The notes below the pieces were generated by a model. It did no database searches and had not been told where the DNA came from. It saw nothing but the letters and a program-made list of their open reading frames with translations. Shown here one piece after another: positions 26,638-36,653 of a stretch of DNA of 64,000 bases; position 1 is the stretch's first letter; each line of letters opens with the position of its first letter. Source of the DNA: CAZSHX01 sp964606895 (GTDB lineage Bacteria; Bacteroidota; Ignavibacteria; Kapaibacteriales; UBA2268); the NCBI GenBank assembly GCA_964606895.1, contig CAZSHX010000017.1:1-64000 (forward strand). Direction: 5' to 3'. The position numbers were made by a program, and so were the translations under genes.

Positions 26638-27297
26638 ATGAATAAAATAAAAGTATTAATTGCTGAAGATCATACTCTTGTTGCAAAACTAATCTGGCAA
26701 ATGCTTGACAAAGCCGGAAATATTGAGGTTGTTGGTACTGTTTCGGATGGTTTAGCCGCTATAGAGGCTGTTCAAACCCAAGTAGTTGATGTTGTTTTGA
26801 TGGATATCGATATGCCCTCTTTGGACGGTATAAAAACAACCTTGGCAATAAGGAGTCAATTCCACAGGATTAAAATATTAATTCTGTCAAATCATATTGA
26901 AGCTCATCTAATCCAAAGAGCTTTAAAATCGGGTGCCAATGGTTATCTTTCCAAATTTGCCGAATCTGACGAAGTTGTGGAAGCCATTCAGGCTGTTTAT
27001 AATGGTGATACGTACTATTGCAAAACTTCGATGAAAGCAATTATGGAACACCTTACCACCACTGACCAAGCACAAAAAATAAGAACTGCCTATTTGGAAT
27101 TAACCGGACGTGAGAAGGAAATACTTAATCTGATAGCCAATGAATATTCTACCAAAGATATTTCTAACAAATTAGTAATCAGTATCCGCACTGTTGAAAC
27201 ACATAGACGAAACATTATGAAAAAACTCGGTGTGAAAAATACTGCGGGAATGATGAAGCTGTCGTTAGAACATAATCTAATTGAAGAAGAAAATTAG
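26638..27297 (+). CDS. NarL/LuxR-type response regulator
   Basis: The 219-residue DNA-binding regulator has a receiver domain at residues 1-125, with the acidic pair in IAEDHT, the phospho-acceptor Asp in VVLMDIDMPSLDG and the conserved Lys in GYLSK. The C-terminal LuxR-type helix-turn-helix (LTGREKEILNLIAN, VSIRTVETHRRNIMKKLGV variant) occupies about 145-215. It is 8 bases ahead of a hybrid histidine kinase gene and is the likely output partner. Targets are not known; the divergently read T9SS genes next door are candidates by position only. Confidence 0.92.
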   Translation: MNKIKVLIAEDHTLVAKLIWQMLDKAGNIEVVGTVSDGLAAIEAVQTQVVDVVLMDIDMPSLDGIKTTLAIRSQFHRIKILILSNHIEAHLIQRALKSGANGYLSKFAESDEVVEAIQAVYNGDTYYCKTSMKAIMEHLTTTDQAQKIRTAYLELTGREKEILNLIANEYSTKDISNKLVISIRTVETHRRNIMKKLGVKNTAGMMKLSLEHNLIEEEN

Positions 27298-27305
27298 GTG
27301 TCCTA

Positions 27306-30300
27306 ATGAGAAAGTCAAAGATAGTCAAACCCGAACCGGTGTTAAAAAAAAATGACATCTTTGTAGCTCGGGAACATAAACCCAGATTTGCTATTGATAT
27401 TGATAAAACAGCGGACAAAGACTTGTTTTTAAATAAAAATAACAGTCTTGAAAATAACAAAGACATTATTTTTACTCATAAATTTTCCCAAACTAACACT
27501 AATACAAACCTTAGTAGTTCCCTCAATATTGATTTTTTTGAGCAACCAATGATTGGATTTGCTGTTCTTGACAAATACAGCAAAATAAAAAATGTAAATA
27601 AAAAACTATGTGATATCCTTGGTTATAGTCAAAGCGAATTAATTGGAAAAAAAAGTTTTCATTTTCTTAAAACTTCAAGTTTAAAACGAGATTTACAAGA
27701 GTTTAATGAATTTATACTTAATGATAATAAACATCATATCACCGAAAAACCTTTGTTACGTAAAGATGGTAGTGTCGTTTATGTGGAAATTTCAGGAAAA
27801 ACAATATTTACTTACGATGGAAATAAACAATATTTAGTATCCGTTTGGGATATTTCACAAAGAAAATTTCTTGAAAGTAATTTAATAAATAACGAATTCT
27901 GGGCAAATACTCTTATAAATGTTACATCGGATGTTATTACTATTATTGACAACCAAGGTATCATAATTGAATGCAACAATAATTTAATCAAAAGGTTAGG
28001 TAAACCAAAAGAAGAAATTGTCGGTAAAATCAATTATGAGTTTTTTCCGACACCAATATCCCAAATAAGACAAAGGTTTGCAGAATATGTGTTTGATAGC
28101 GGTCAACCGGTCAGATTCGAAGATTTCAGCTTCAATAAGTATAACGATAACAACATTTATCCGATTTTCGGAGATGATGGAAAAGTAATCAAAGCAATTA
28201 TTATAAGCCATGATATTACAGATAAAAAGACATCAGAAATCAAAATCAGAGAAAATGAATTCCGTTTAAGAATGCTTCTTGAAGCAACTTCTGATGGAGT
28301 TTGGGATTATGACATTCATTCTGAAACAGTTTACTACAGCCCAAATTTCTGGAAAAGGATGGGTTATCCGGAGAATGAAATAATCAATGAACATAAGTTT
28401 TTAACTTCGAAAATTCATATCGAAGATATTGAAAAGTACGACAAGGAATTTACAAAACAGTCTTTTGGAACTATTAAACAATTCAGGGTTGAGTTCAGAT
28501 TATTAAGTAAATCCTGCGAATGGAGATGGATTCTTTCAAGAGGAAAAATATTAGAGTATGATGTAAATCTAAAACCTTCAAGAATAATTGGAACTTACGA
28601 AGATATCACCGAAGAGAAGATTGCTAACAAAAAGCTTTTTGAAAGCGAAGAATTATACAGACTTTTAGCGGATAATTCTACTGACTTAATTATGAAATTA
28701 TCTTCAACTGGACAACTTATCTATGTCAGTCCTGCTTCTTTGCAACTTACCGGTTATCAGTCTCATGAATTAATAGGCAAAAACATAATAGACTATGTTC
28801 ATTACAATGACAGGATTTCTGCTAAAAGGTTATTCATTAAATCCTCCGACCGATGGGTTGCTACATTCAGATTCAGGCAAAAATGCGGAAAGTATATTTG
28901 GATAGAAACTACCAGTCAGATCATTCATGAGAATCACTCGGTACCTGATAAATATATCTGCGTTGCCCGTGATATTACAATTAGAAAAAATACTCAGGAT
29001 AACTACCTTAAACAAAAAGGTTTTTTTGAAGCAGTTGCTCAAGCGGCAAGTATTTTGATGTCAAAAGGGAATTTCAATCAAAGACTTGATGAAGCAATTA
29101 AAACATTGGGAGGGAAATTATCTGTAGGAAAAATTACTATCTATTCGAAAACCAATCAGCATCAGAATGAATACACATCATTTAAAAAAATCAGTCAATG
29201 GTTCTCAAGCCACAATATTAATAGACTTCAAAATGAAAATGACGATACGATTGATATTTCATTCGACCTGATGCAAAGAATTTCGAATGGTGAGTCTATT
29301 TTATTGAATTACAATGAATTAACAATTGAGGACCAGAAACAGTTTATATCTTTATCAAATAATTCAATTTTATTAAGTGGGATATTAATAAGGGATAAAT
29401 TTTGGGGATTCATTATTTTTTCTAATTATCAAATAGAATTTGATTGGATTGAAGAACAAAAAACGATATTAAAAATCTTTTCATCTAACATTGGATCAGC
29501 CGTTGAACATAAGATTTATGAAGAAAAACTTGCCGAAGAGAAAGAGTTTGCTGAACGTTCTAATCGTACAAAGAGTGAATTTCTTGCTAATATGTCTCAT
29601 GAAATCAGAACTCCAATGACCTCAATTCTTGGGTTTGGTGAGTTGCTGTTGAAAAGTGCTGAACCAAATACACGCCAACAAAACTACTTGAATATTATTT
29701 ATACCAGCGGTAAAGTTCTTCTAAGATTAATTAACGATATTCTTGACCTTTCGAGAATTGAAGCGGGAAAAATGGAAATTATTCCCGAAATTGTTGATAT
29801 TGAAAAAGCATTGATGGAAGTAAGCCATGCCTTTTCTCAAACTTTAAATGATAAGAAGCTTATTTATAATACTCACATTCCTGAAGGAATGCCAAAGAAA
29901 TTGTTACTTGACAGTATTCGTTTCAGGCAAATACTGTTTAATCTTGTTGGAAATGCCGTAAAATTTACTGAAAAAGGAAGTGTTAAAGTCAGTTTTAATT
30001 ACAAATACACAGATGAAACAACAATAGTTCTAACGCTTGAAATTGATGATACAGGAATTGGAATTCCAAAAGATGCATTGTCAATTATTTTTGAACCCTT
30101 TAGTCAAAATAGCAATTCCAATACCAGACAGTTTGGTGGTACTGGATTGGGACTTGCAATAACCAAAAGGTTTGTTGAAAAAATGAACGGTATTATTTCA
30201 GTTGATTCTGTTGTTGGAAAAGGGAGCAAGTTTAAAATCGAATTTTCAAACATTAAAGTATCTCATGATGAATTCGATATCGCCCAAATTGATGAAAATG

Positions 30301-31052
30301 ATTCCGGAAATATTGAATTCAAAGGCTCCAAAGTTCTTGTCATAGATGATTACGAATACAATCGAGAACTTGTCAAAGGATACTTGGATTTATATAATGT
30401 TATTGTTTTAGAAGCAGGTTCGGCACAAGAAGGATTTGAAGTAATAACAAATAACAAGCCTGATTTGGTTCTTATGGATATTCGTATGCCAAATCTCAAT
30501 GGTTATGAAGCTGTAAAATCCCTAAAAAAAATGGGTTTAAAAATTCCGGTAATTGCTTTTACTGCATCAGTTATGAAAGATGCAGAAGAAAAAATTTCAA
30601 AAAGATTTGACGGTTATTTACGCAAACCAATCAGACAGAATGAGCTAATTTCAATGCTCAAAAAATTCCTTCCATTTAATCCGGTTATTCCTAAAGACTT
30701 TCAGATTGAAGACGATATATTTGCTTTAATGCTCCGGATTGATGAACTTAATAAAACTGAACATCATTCTATACCTCAAAAAATTAAAGATGAGTTGTTA
30801 GATTATTACATTCCTTTGTGCAAAGAAGTTCTGGATGTTTTCATTATTGATGATATTGAGAATTTCTCAAATGAAATCAGCGAATTTTCAATTAAAAATA
30901 ATCTTCCGGTTCTATATGATTATTCAACAATATTGTTCAAAGCTCTTCAAGCTTATCATATAGAGAAAATCAGATTACTTCTCAACAAATTTCCTATTCT
31001 GGTTTCAAAGCTTTTTGAATCGGAAATCAAGAATGAACTTTCGGTAAACTGA
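27306..31052 (+). CDS. Soluble hybrid histidine kinase, four PAS domains, GAF-like and receiver
   Basis: The 1248-residue protein has no signal peptide or membrane helix, so it should sense a cytoplasmic signal. Four PAS-type domains occupy roughly 75-185, 200-310, 320-435 and 445-560, followed by a GAF-like region (570-740). The kinase core has the H-box His765 in MSHEIRTPM, the N-box LVGNAVKF, G1 DDTGIGIP and G2 GGTGLGLAI. A receiver domain (about 1008-1118) has Asp1058 in LVLMDIRMP and the conserved Lys in YLRKPI. The last 130 residues are helical without an obvious HPt His. It probably phosphorylates the response regulator encoded immediately upstream; the ligand is unknown. Confidence 0.93.
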   Translation: MRKSKIVKPEPVLKKNDIFVAREHKPRFAIDIDKTADKDLFLNKNNSLENNKDIIFTHKFSQTNTNTNLSSSLNIDFFEQPMIGFAVLDKYSKIKNVNKKLCDILGYSQSELIGKKSFHFLKTSSLKRDLQEFNEFILNDNKHHITEKPLLRKDGSVVYVEISGKTIFTYDGNKQYLVSVWDISQRKFLESNLINNEFWANTLINVTSDVITIIDNQGIIIECNNNLIKRLGKPKEEIVGKINYEFFPTPISQIRQRFAEYVFDSGQPVRFEDFSFNKYNDNNIYPIFGDDGKVIKAIIISHDITDKKTSEIKIRENEFRLRMLLEATSDGVWDYDIHSETVYYSPNFWKRMGYPENEIINEHKFLTSKIHIEDIEKYDKEFTKQSFGTIKQFRVEFRLLSKSCEWRWILSRGKILEYDVNLKPSRIIGTYEDITEEKIANKKLFESEELYRLLADNSTDLIMKLSSTGQLIYVSPASLQLTGYQSHELIGKNIIDYVHYNDRISAKRLFIKSSDRWVATFRFRQKCGKYIWIETTSQIIHENHSVPDKYICVARDITIRKNTQDNYLKQKGFFEAVAQAASILMSKGNFNQRLDEAIKTLGGKLSVGKITIYSKTNQHQNEYTSFKKISQWFSSHNINRLQNENDDTIDISFDLMQRISNGESILLNYNELTIEDQKQFISLSNNSILLSGILIRDKFWGFIIFSNYQIEFDWIEEQKTILKIFSSNIGSAVEHKIYEEKLAEEKEFAERSNRTKSEFLANMSHEIRTPMTSILGFGELLLKSAEPNTRQQNYLNIIYTSGKVLLRLINDILDLSRIEAGKMEIIPEIVDIEKALMEVSHAFSQTLNDKKLIYNTHIPEGMPKKLLLDSIRFRQILFNLVGNAVKFTEKGSVKVSFNYKYTDETTIVLTLEIDDTGIGIPKDALSIIFEPFSQNSNSNTRQFGGTGLGLAITKRFVEKMNGIISVDSVVGKGSKFKIEFSNIKVSHDEFDIAQIDENDSGNIEFKGSKVLVIDDYEYNRELVKGYLDLYNVIVLEAGSAQEGFEVITNNKPDLVLMDIRMPNLNGYEAVKSLKKMGLKIPVIAFTASVMKDAEEKISKRFDGYLRKPIRQNELISMLKKFLPFNPVIPKDFQIEDDIFALMLRIDELNKTEHHSIPQKIKDELLDYYIPLCKEVLDVFIIDDIENFSNEISEFSIKNNLPVLYDYSTILFKALQAYHIEKIRLLLNKFPILVSKLFESEIKNELSVN

Positions 31053-31064
31053 TTCTAATATTCT

Positions 31065-31463
31065 TCACATAATTGCATTTTCGATATGCTCAATTTTCTT
31101 TTCATTTTCAGATAAATCAATTGCAACTATATCAAACCGGCAGTCAACATCATAGATTTTGTTGATGTATAAGTAACCTTCGGCAACTTTTCTGATTTGT
31201 TTTGCTTTTTTGGGAGTGACTTGGAATAATGGGTCGCCGTAAAGTTTTGTTGTACAGGATTTTACTTCGACAAAAACAAGAACACCCTTATGTCTTGCTA
31301 TAATGTCGATCTCACCCACTTTGCCAAATTGAAAGTTCTTTTTTACAATTTCAAGACCTTTGGCTAATAAAAAATCTTCGGCAATTTTTTCGGATACCTT
31401 ACCTTTTTCACGGGTTGATTGTTCATTAGTTGATTGAAAATAATCCATAATTTTTTCTAACAT
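31065..31463 (-). CDS. yraN: YraN/UPF0102 family nuclease-like protein
   Basis: The 132-residue protein has the PD-(D/E)XK-type core of the YraN family: GEIDIIARHKGVLVFVEVK followed by VTPKKAKQIRKVAEGYL. The motif order G-E-I-D ... E-V-K is that of Holliday-junction-resolvase-like folds. The cellular role in the family is not settled. It is convergent with the kinase gene, 12 bases apart, and is the last gene of a minus-strand run. Confidence 0.9.
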   Translation of the reverse strand: MLEKIMDYFQSTNEQSTREKGKVSEKIAEDFLLAKGLEIVKKNFQFGKVGEIDIIARHKGVLVFVEVKSCTTKLYGDPLFQVTPKKAKQIRKVAEGYLYINKIYDVDCRFDIVAIDLSENEKKIEHIENAIM

Positions 31464-31523
31464 ATATTTGAATTATACTAAATAACTAACCAAAAAGTCG
31501 CATCTCAAAATTCAGAAATCTTT

Positions 31524-33020
31524 CTAACAAATAGTCTCTAATACGTTTATTCTATTTTGAAGAGGTTCTTCGATAACAGAAACGCTTGCATCAAGAATCG
31601 TAAATTCTGCTTTTTTGCCTAAAACAATTCCATATTCACTATCGTGAATTCCAAGAAATTCCTTGGGTGAAGTTGTAAAAGCAGTTATTGCTTCATCGGG
31701 AGAAAGAATTTCCTCGGGAAACCATGGAATTTCTTCATTAAATGGCACTCTATGGATAAAAGCATCTAACCCAATGAGCGGATTATGAGATTCAATGGGG
31801 AAATCGGAACCACCGGCAATTTTGATATTATTACTTAGCAGTGTTTTCCAGAGATATGAGTTTTGGCATCTTTTCCCTATTCTTTTTTTTGCCATCGAAT
31901 AGTCGCTTATGCAATGAATCGGCTGTACCGAACATAAAATATTGTTATCAGCAATTCTCTTGATATCTTCCGGATTAATCATTTGAGCATGTTCCAATCT
32001 GAGAATATCTTCAGTTTTAGCTATTTTTTGATTTCTAAGCATTTGGTATGCTGACACAACCATTTTATTCGCATTGTCACCTATGGCATGAGTTGCAATC
32101 TGAAATCCATGTTCTACACCGATTTTAGTTCTTTTGAACAGGGTTTCGCGATCAATCAGAAGTAATCCTCTCGATGATGGACTATCAGTATATGCGTCCA
32201 ATAAGGATGCACTTCTGGAACCGAGAGCCCCATCTGCATAAAACTTTAGCCCTGTAATATTAAATTTATTCCCATAATATGGTTCGCTTATCGCTTTTGT
32301 CCAATCATCCTTTTGTGCTTTAACATAAGCATGAACATGAACATTCAGCTGATTGTCATTATCAAGTTCCTTGAACAAAGGAATAAGTCTCGGGTCTAAA
32401 TCCATATCATGAATATGAGTTAGTCCGTTCTTCTTCAATTCCTTTGTAGCATTTAGTATCATTTTTTTCAATTGGTCGGTAGAAAATTTCGGCATTTTAT
32501 TAAATGCGATATCCATTGCATTGTCAAGCAAGATTCCTGTTGGGTTTCCGCTACCGTCCTTTAAAATCATCCCACCTTTGGGATTAGCAGAAGTTCTGCC
32601 GATGCCGCATATTTGCATAGCTTTTGAATTAACCCAAGCTGAATGACCATCAACTCTAACGAAATAGCATGGTACATCAGGGAAGTATTTATCAAGAATT
32701 TTTGCAGTCGGCAATTCATTTTTCTTCCATTTTTCATGATTCCACCCTCTTCCAAAAACCCAGGTACCCCGGAATGATGGCTTTTTAAAGGCTTTCTCGG
32801 CACACTCTTCAGCAGATTTAGCTTTTTCGAAATTTGTAACATTGAGCATGATTCCAAGCCCGGCAATATGACCGTGAGAATCAGCAAACCCCTGATATGC
32901 ATATGCATTTGGATAAAAAATATTTTCGCCGTCAATACTAACAGAAACACCGTTTTCCAAGGGTTCAATTTTAGTAATTAGTCCGTTGTTTATTTCAAAC
33001 TTTGCTCTAACCGGTTTCAT
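31524..33020 (-). CDS. YtcJ-like amidohydrolase
   Basis: The 498-residue metal-dependent hydrolase belongs to the amidohydrolase superfamily. Metal-site motifs are ADSHGHIAG near residue 46, HIHDMD in the barrel, THAIGDNA, LEHAQM and the late GGSDFPIES with its Asp. N- and C-terminal beta segments (FEINNGLITKIEP, GKKAEFTIL) form the composite domain of this family. YtcJ-like enzymes hydrolyse various amides; the substrate here is unknown. The start codon overlaps the upstream stop as TAATG, indicating coupled translation. Confidence 0.87.
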   Translation of the reverse strand: MKPVRAKFEINNGLITKIEPLENGVSVSIDGENIFYPNAYAYQGFADSHGHIAGLGIMLNVTNFEKAKSAEECAEKAFKKPSFRGTWVFGRGWNHEKWKKNELPTAKILDKYFPDVPCYFVRVDGHSAWVNSKAMQICGIGRTSANPKGGMILKDGSGNPTGILLDNAMDIAFNKMPKFSTDQLKKMILNATKELKKNGLTHIHDMDLDPRLIPLFKELDNDNQLNVHVHAYVKAQKDDWTKAISEPYYGNKFNITGLKFYADGALGSRSASLLDAYTDSPSSRGLLLIDRETLFKRTKIGVEHGFQIATHAIGDNANKMVVSAYQMLRNQKIAKTEDILRLEHAQMINPEDIKRIADNNILCSVQPIHCISDYSMAKKRIGKRCQNSYLWKTLLSNNIKIAGGSDFPIESHNPLIGLDAFIHRVPFNEEIPWFPEEILSPDEAITAFTTSPKEFLGIHDSEYGIVLGKKAEFTILDASVSVIEEPLQNRINVLETIC

Positions 33021-34375
33021 TAGAATCCCATATCAATCAAATTTTTAATAATATCTTCTGTAAATATATTTTCTGAGCTTCCGTACCATTTATCATTTGG
33101 AATTAATAGCAGTGAACCAAAGCTTGAAGGATTTTTGGGGTCAAACGATGAACTGCAGATTGTTGTCTCTTCTTCAGGTCTGAATTCATTGTCAATATCA
33201 TGATAAACGACAGTAAAACCAATTTCAGTAGTTTTAGTATCAACAGGTGCACTTTCGTATCCAAAGAATGCAAAAGGAATTCTGAACTTCAGAATATAAC
33301 CATCTTCTTTTAAAGAACTTATCGCTTTGATTTTTTTTACTGCATTTTTCTGAAAACTTTCCAAATCCTCACTGGAGCTAACATCCTTCACAAAGGCAAA
33401 TTTTTCAAGAAAATTTCCGGGATATACTTTTATGCAGAATATACTTGCACCTTTATCTTTATCACGGAAAATTAATTTATCCCCTGATTTTTTCAAAAAC
33501 CTCGATTCCGTCTTCAACGGAGTAACATCGAACCATGCTTCAAAATAATCTGCCGAGCAATTGTCACAATTCAATGGAATAAAAAAATCATCCTTAACAC
33601 GCAGAGTTAAATATAAATACTCGCTGTCGTAAGCAGATTTAATTGTAAATGAAGCATCGTCGCTACCTTTCCAATAATAAGCCCCTTTAGTAACAAAATC
33701 AATTTTGTCAACAATTGCTTCTGATGGAAAACCCCTGAAAATCTGCCTGCCGCGGGAATATGAAGGTACGGAAACATAATTGACCTGAAACTTTATATCA
33801 TTTTTATTTGTAGAAACATACTTTTCTCCCCTTTGCAGTTTATCAAAGTTATCATAAGTTTCATGAGTGAATTTATCTAATTTTTCAGTAGTGAACTGGT
33901 CAATCAAATTAATATTGCCGTTATCGAACCTGTAACCTTTGATTTCCCAGTTGAATTGTTTAAACTTCTTTGTAACAAAACAAGTGTTTTGTTTGATAAT
34001 AATTCCGATTTCAAGTGGCAACTCGAAATATTCGTAAGACATTTGAGAAACCTCTGTCAAATAGCCGTCAATGTCAACAAACATATAAACCTGAACAATT
34101 TTTCGATTATCAGCGGCAATTTTAACTGTAAACGCAACATCATAATTTCCATCACCGGAAAAATCTCCGGCATCCCATCCCCATATAGAATAATTGCTTC
34201 CTTGAGGAAGTCGTTTTTCCAAATCGGCAATTAATTCGGAATCAAAATAAGGTTCAAGTCTTTTTGAAAATTCAGGAAATTTCATACCTCCCTGGGAATA
34301 TACAGAAAGAGTAAAAAGAAAAAAAATAATAACCTTATTAACTATATTTATTTTCAATTGATTATTTATTGTCAT
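33020..34375 (-). CDS. Exported protein with CBM9-like C-terminal domain
   Basis: The 451-residue protein has an N-terminal signal peptide (VIIFFLFTLSVYSQ). The first part includes a VCBS/FG-GAP-like segment WDAGDFSGDGNYDVAFTV, and the second (about 245-445) a carbohydrate-binding family 9-like sandwich: SAYDSEYLYLTLRVKDD, CSADYFEAWFD, LKFRIPFAFFG. No catalytic motif or T9SS tail is seen, so it is probably periplasmic. Its stop overlaps the start of the amidohydrolase gene. Function is unknown. Confidence 0.65.
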   Translation of the reverse strand: MTINNQLKINIVNKVIIFFLFTLSVYSQGGMKFPEFSKRLEPYFDSELIADLEKRLPQGSNYSIWGWDAGDFSGDGNYDVAFTVKIAADNRKIVQVYMFVDIDGYLTEVSQMSYEYFELPLEIGIIIKQNTCFVTKKFKQFNWEIKGYRFDNGNINLIDQFTTEKLDKFTHETYDNFDKLQRGEKYVSTNKNDIKFQVNYVSVPSYSRGRQIFRGFPSEAIVDKIDFVTKGAYYWKGSDDASFTIKSAYDSEYLYLTLRVKDDFFIPLNCDNCSADYFEAWFDVTPLKTESRFLKKSGDKLIFRDKDKGASIFCIKVYPGNFLEKFAFVKDVSSSEDLESFQKNAVKKIKAISSLKEDGYILKFRIPFAFFGYESAPVDTKTTEIGFTVVYHDIDNEFRPEEETTICSSSFDPKNPSSFGSLLLIPNDKWYGSSENIFTEDIIKNLIDMGF

Positions 34376-34386
34376 TTAATGTAATA

Positions 34387-35379
34387 TTAACTAAATTTAA
34401 CAAGCACTTTATTTATCAATTCTTTATGGTTTTCTTTCAGCCTTGCACCCATTTGGGAAACAACTCTTGCGGCTGAATAAGAAGCTATGTGTCCGGCTTT
34501 CTCAGCTGAACCTTCGTAAAGTAAACCGTATAAGAATCCACCTGCAAAGATGTCTCCTGCTCCAGTGGAGTCAATCGGTTTGGCGGGATATGCCGGAATT
34601 TTATAAGTTTTTCCTTCGAATCTAATCATTGAACCATTTGCTCCTAACGTCATAACAACATTAGGACATGCTTCAGCTAATTTTGTAAAAGCATCTTCAA
34701 GATTTTCACATTTTGTAAAAGCTTTAGCTTCATTTTCATTACAAAAAATTAAATCTGAATTTGCTACAACCTTTTCAACTTCCTCTCTGAAAAATTCAAC
34801 TACAAAAACATCCGAAAAAGTGAATGATATTTTAGTATTGTTAATTTTTGCAATTTCAATTGCTTTAAACACTGCATCTGCACTTGACTCAGCGGTAAGT
34901 TTGTAACCTTCCAGATAAATCCATTCACTTCGTTTTATTAAATCTTCATTTATGTGTTCCCTGATAAATAATGCTGATGCACCGAGATGAGTATTCATAG
35001 TTCGTTCTGAATCGGGAGTTATCAAAACCAGACAAGTTCCAGTCGGCTCTTCAGTAAGAAATTCAGTCGAAAGTTCAATTCCAAGCTCTTTGAATTCGTC
35101 TGCATAATGCTTGCCGAAGTCATCATTTCCCAACGTTGTTTGGTAAGCAGATTTTCCGCCAAACTGAGCAAATGCAATTATGGTATTTGCCGCAGAGCCG
35201 CCGCTGGACTTATTGAATTTGAGATTTCCGACAGAGCTGATCATTTCAGCCTGACTTTCAGCACTTACAAGCCTCATTTCACCTTTATTCAATCCAAACT
35301 TAACTAAATGTTCATCATCTACTTCATATTGCAAATCAAGTAAACCGTTTCCTAAACCACAAAGTTTAATATCTTTCAT
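34387..35379 (-). CDS. PfkB family kinase (adenosine kinase-like)
   Basis: The 330-residue cytoplasmic sugar or nucleoside kinase has the substrate-binding motif GGSAANTIIAFAQFGG near residues 59-74, and the catalytic anion-hole signature DSTGAGDIFAGGFLYG with the base Asp. The C-terminus SYSAARVVSQMGARL is usual for the adenosine-kinase-like branch. Substrate identity (adenosine or a sugar) is inferred from overall resemblance. It sits in a housekeeping run, 33 bases after ddl. Confidence 0.88.
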   Translation of the reverse strand: MKDIKLCGLGNGLLDLQYEVDDEHLVKFGLNKGEMRLVSAESQAEMISSVGNLKFNKSSGGSAANTIIAFAQFGGKSAYQTTLGNDDFGKHYADEFKELGIELSTEFLTEEPTGTCLVLITPDSERTMNTHLGASALFIREHINEDLIKRSEWIYLEGYKLTAESSADAVFKAIEIAKINNTKISFTFSDVFVVEFFREEVEKVVANSDLIFCNENEAKAFTKCENLEDAFTKLAEACPNVVMTLGANGSMIRFEGKTYKIPAYPAKPIDSTGAGDIFAGGFLYGLLYEGSAEKAGHIASYSAARVVSQMGARLKENHKELINKVLVKFS

Positions 35380-35412
35380 TTTCTAATTCTTTTCATTTAT
35401 TATTTTTAAAGT

Positions 35413-36429
35413 TTAATCTTCCAAAGCAAGTTGAATAATTTTTTCGCATAAATCAGGGAATTCAATTCCTACTTCCTTTGCTGCCATCGGAACAAGACTT
35501 GTTGCGGTAAAACCGGGTATTGTGTTGATTTCCATCAAGAAAGGCTGACCGTCTTCATTAAGTCTGAAATCCGATCTTGCAAATCCCGAACAACCCAAAG
35601 AAACAAATGATGATACGGCAAGACTTTGTGCAAAATCGGCAATATCCTCTGTAATTTCTGCTGGGCAAACATATTCGGTATGTCCCTTAGAATATTTATG
35701 TTTATAATCGTAAAATCCATCTTGCGGTACTATTTCAATAACAGGTAAAGCCTCTTCACCAATAACACCGACAGTGATTTCTCTTCCTTCAATAAATTGT
35801 TCAACAAGAACAAGTCTGGAATATTCTGAAGCTAACTTTATTCCATGAAAAATCCCGTCAAGATTTCCGTCTTCGACTATAGTAACTCCAATTGAGGAGC
35901 CTTGGTTATTTGGTTTAATGACCAAATGGTCGCCTAATTCTGAACGAATTTCCTTGAAAAAATCATAATTATCATAATCCGGCTGACGGACATTCACCCA
36001 AGGCGGTGTTGGAATTCCGGAAGCCATGAAAAGCATTTTCGAAGCGTTCTTATCCATCCCGATTGCACTTGCTTTTACTCCGCTTCCCGTATATGGAACT
36101 CCGCGAATTTCAAGCAAAGACTGAATTCTGCCGTCTTCACCATATTTACCATGAAGAACAATAAATGCAACATCAACAGTATCAAAAATATCGGAATTGA
36201 TACAGTCAATAATCTTTTTGGGGTTATATTGCTTTAATTCATCAAAGGAAGGGTAAGTTGAAGGATTAGCAATCACACCTTCAGAAAGATGAATATCAAC
36301 CCCGAAAGCAGGGTCAACTGGTATAACATTATGTCCTTTGCTTCTCAAAGCTTCAATAACTGCTCTACCACCATTTATGGATACATTTCTCTCGCTGGAT
36401 ATTCCACCGAATAATACTGCTATGTTCAT
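35413..36429 (-). CDS. ddl: D-alanine--D-alanine ligase
   Basis: The 338-residue ATP-grasp enzyme joins two D-Ala for peptidoglycan. Typical features are the N-terminal FGGISSERNVSINGG, the VLHGKYGEDGRIQ motif, the ATP-grasp segment LVIKPNNQGSSIGV, EQFIEGREITVGVIG, and the C-terminal metal site FLMEINTIPGFT. Length is usual for Ddl. It is not in an mur/fts cluster here but heads a run with a PfkB kinase. Confidence 0.96.
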   Translation of the reverse strand: MNIAVLFGGISSERNVSINGGRAVIEALRSKGHNVIPVDPAFGVDIHLSEGVIANPSTYPSFDELKQYNPKKIIDCINSDIFDTVDVAFIVLHGKYGEDGRIQSLLEIRGVPYTGSGVKASAIGMDKNASKMLFMASGIPTPPWVNVRQPDYDNYDFFKEIRSELGDHLVIKPNNQGSSIGVTIVEDGNLDGIFHGIKLASEYSRLVLVEQFIEGREITVGVIGEEALPVIEIVPQDGFYDYKHKYSKGHTEYVCPAEITEDIADFAQSLAVSSFVSLGCSGFARSDFRLNEDGQPFLMEINTIPGFTATSLVPMAAKEVGIEFPDLCEKIIQLALED

Positions 36430-36530
36430 TTTTTTAAACCTGATTTATTATAATACAAAAAAATTTTCTAATATTAACTTTAAAGAAATTGCTTTATTGC
36501 TTTATTAAAAGTACAATAATTTTAATTTTT

Positions 36531-36609
36531 CATTCTGAGCCTATCGAAGAATCTATTCCAACTACCACTTTTAGATTCTTCCACTTCACTTCGTTTCGTG
36601 TCAGAATGA
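36531..36609. repeat. CATTCTGA inverted-repeat element
   Basis: CATTCTGA...GAAGAATCTA at the left is the inverse of TAGATTCTTC...TCAGAATG at the right, around a short centre. It fills most of the spacer between ddl and the uracil-DNA glycosylase gene. Elements of this appearance are scattered through many FCB genomes (recollection). Confidence 0.7.
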
Positions 36610-36653
36610 CAAATTTCACTACTGAGGAAAAACTAACTGAAACGTTTTTTCTT

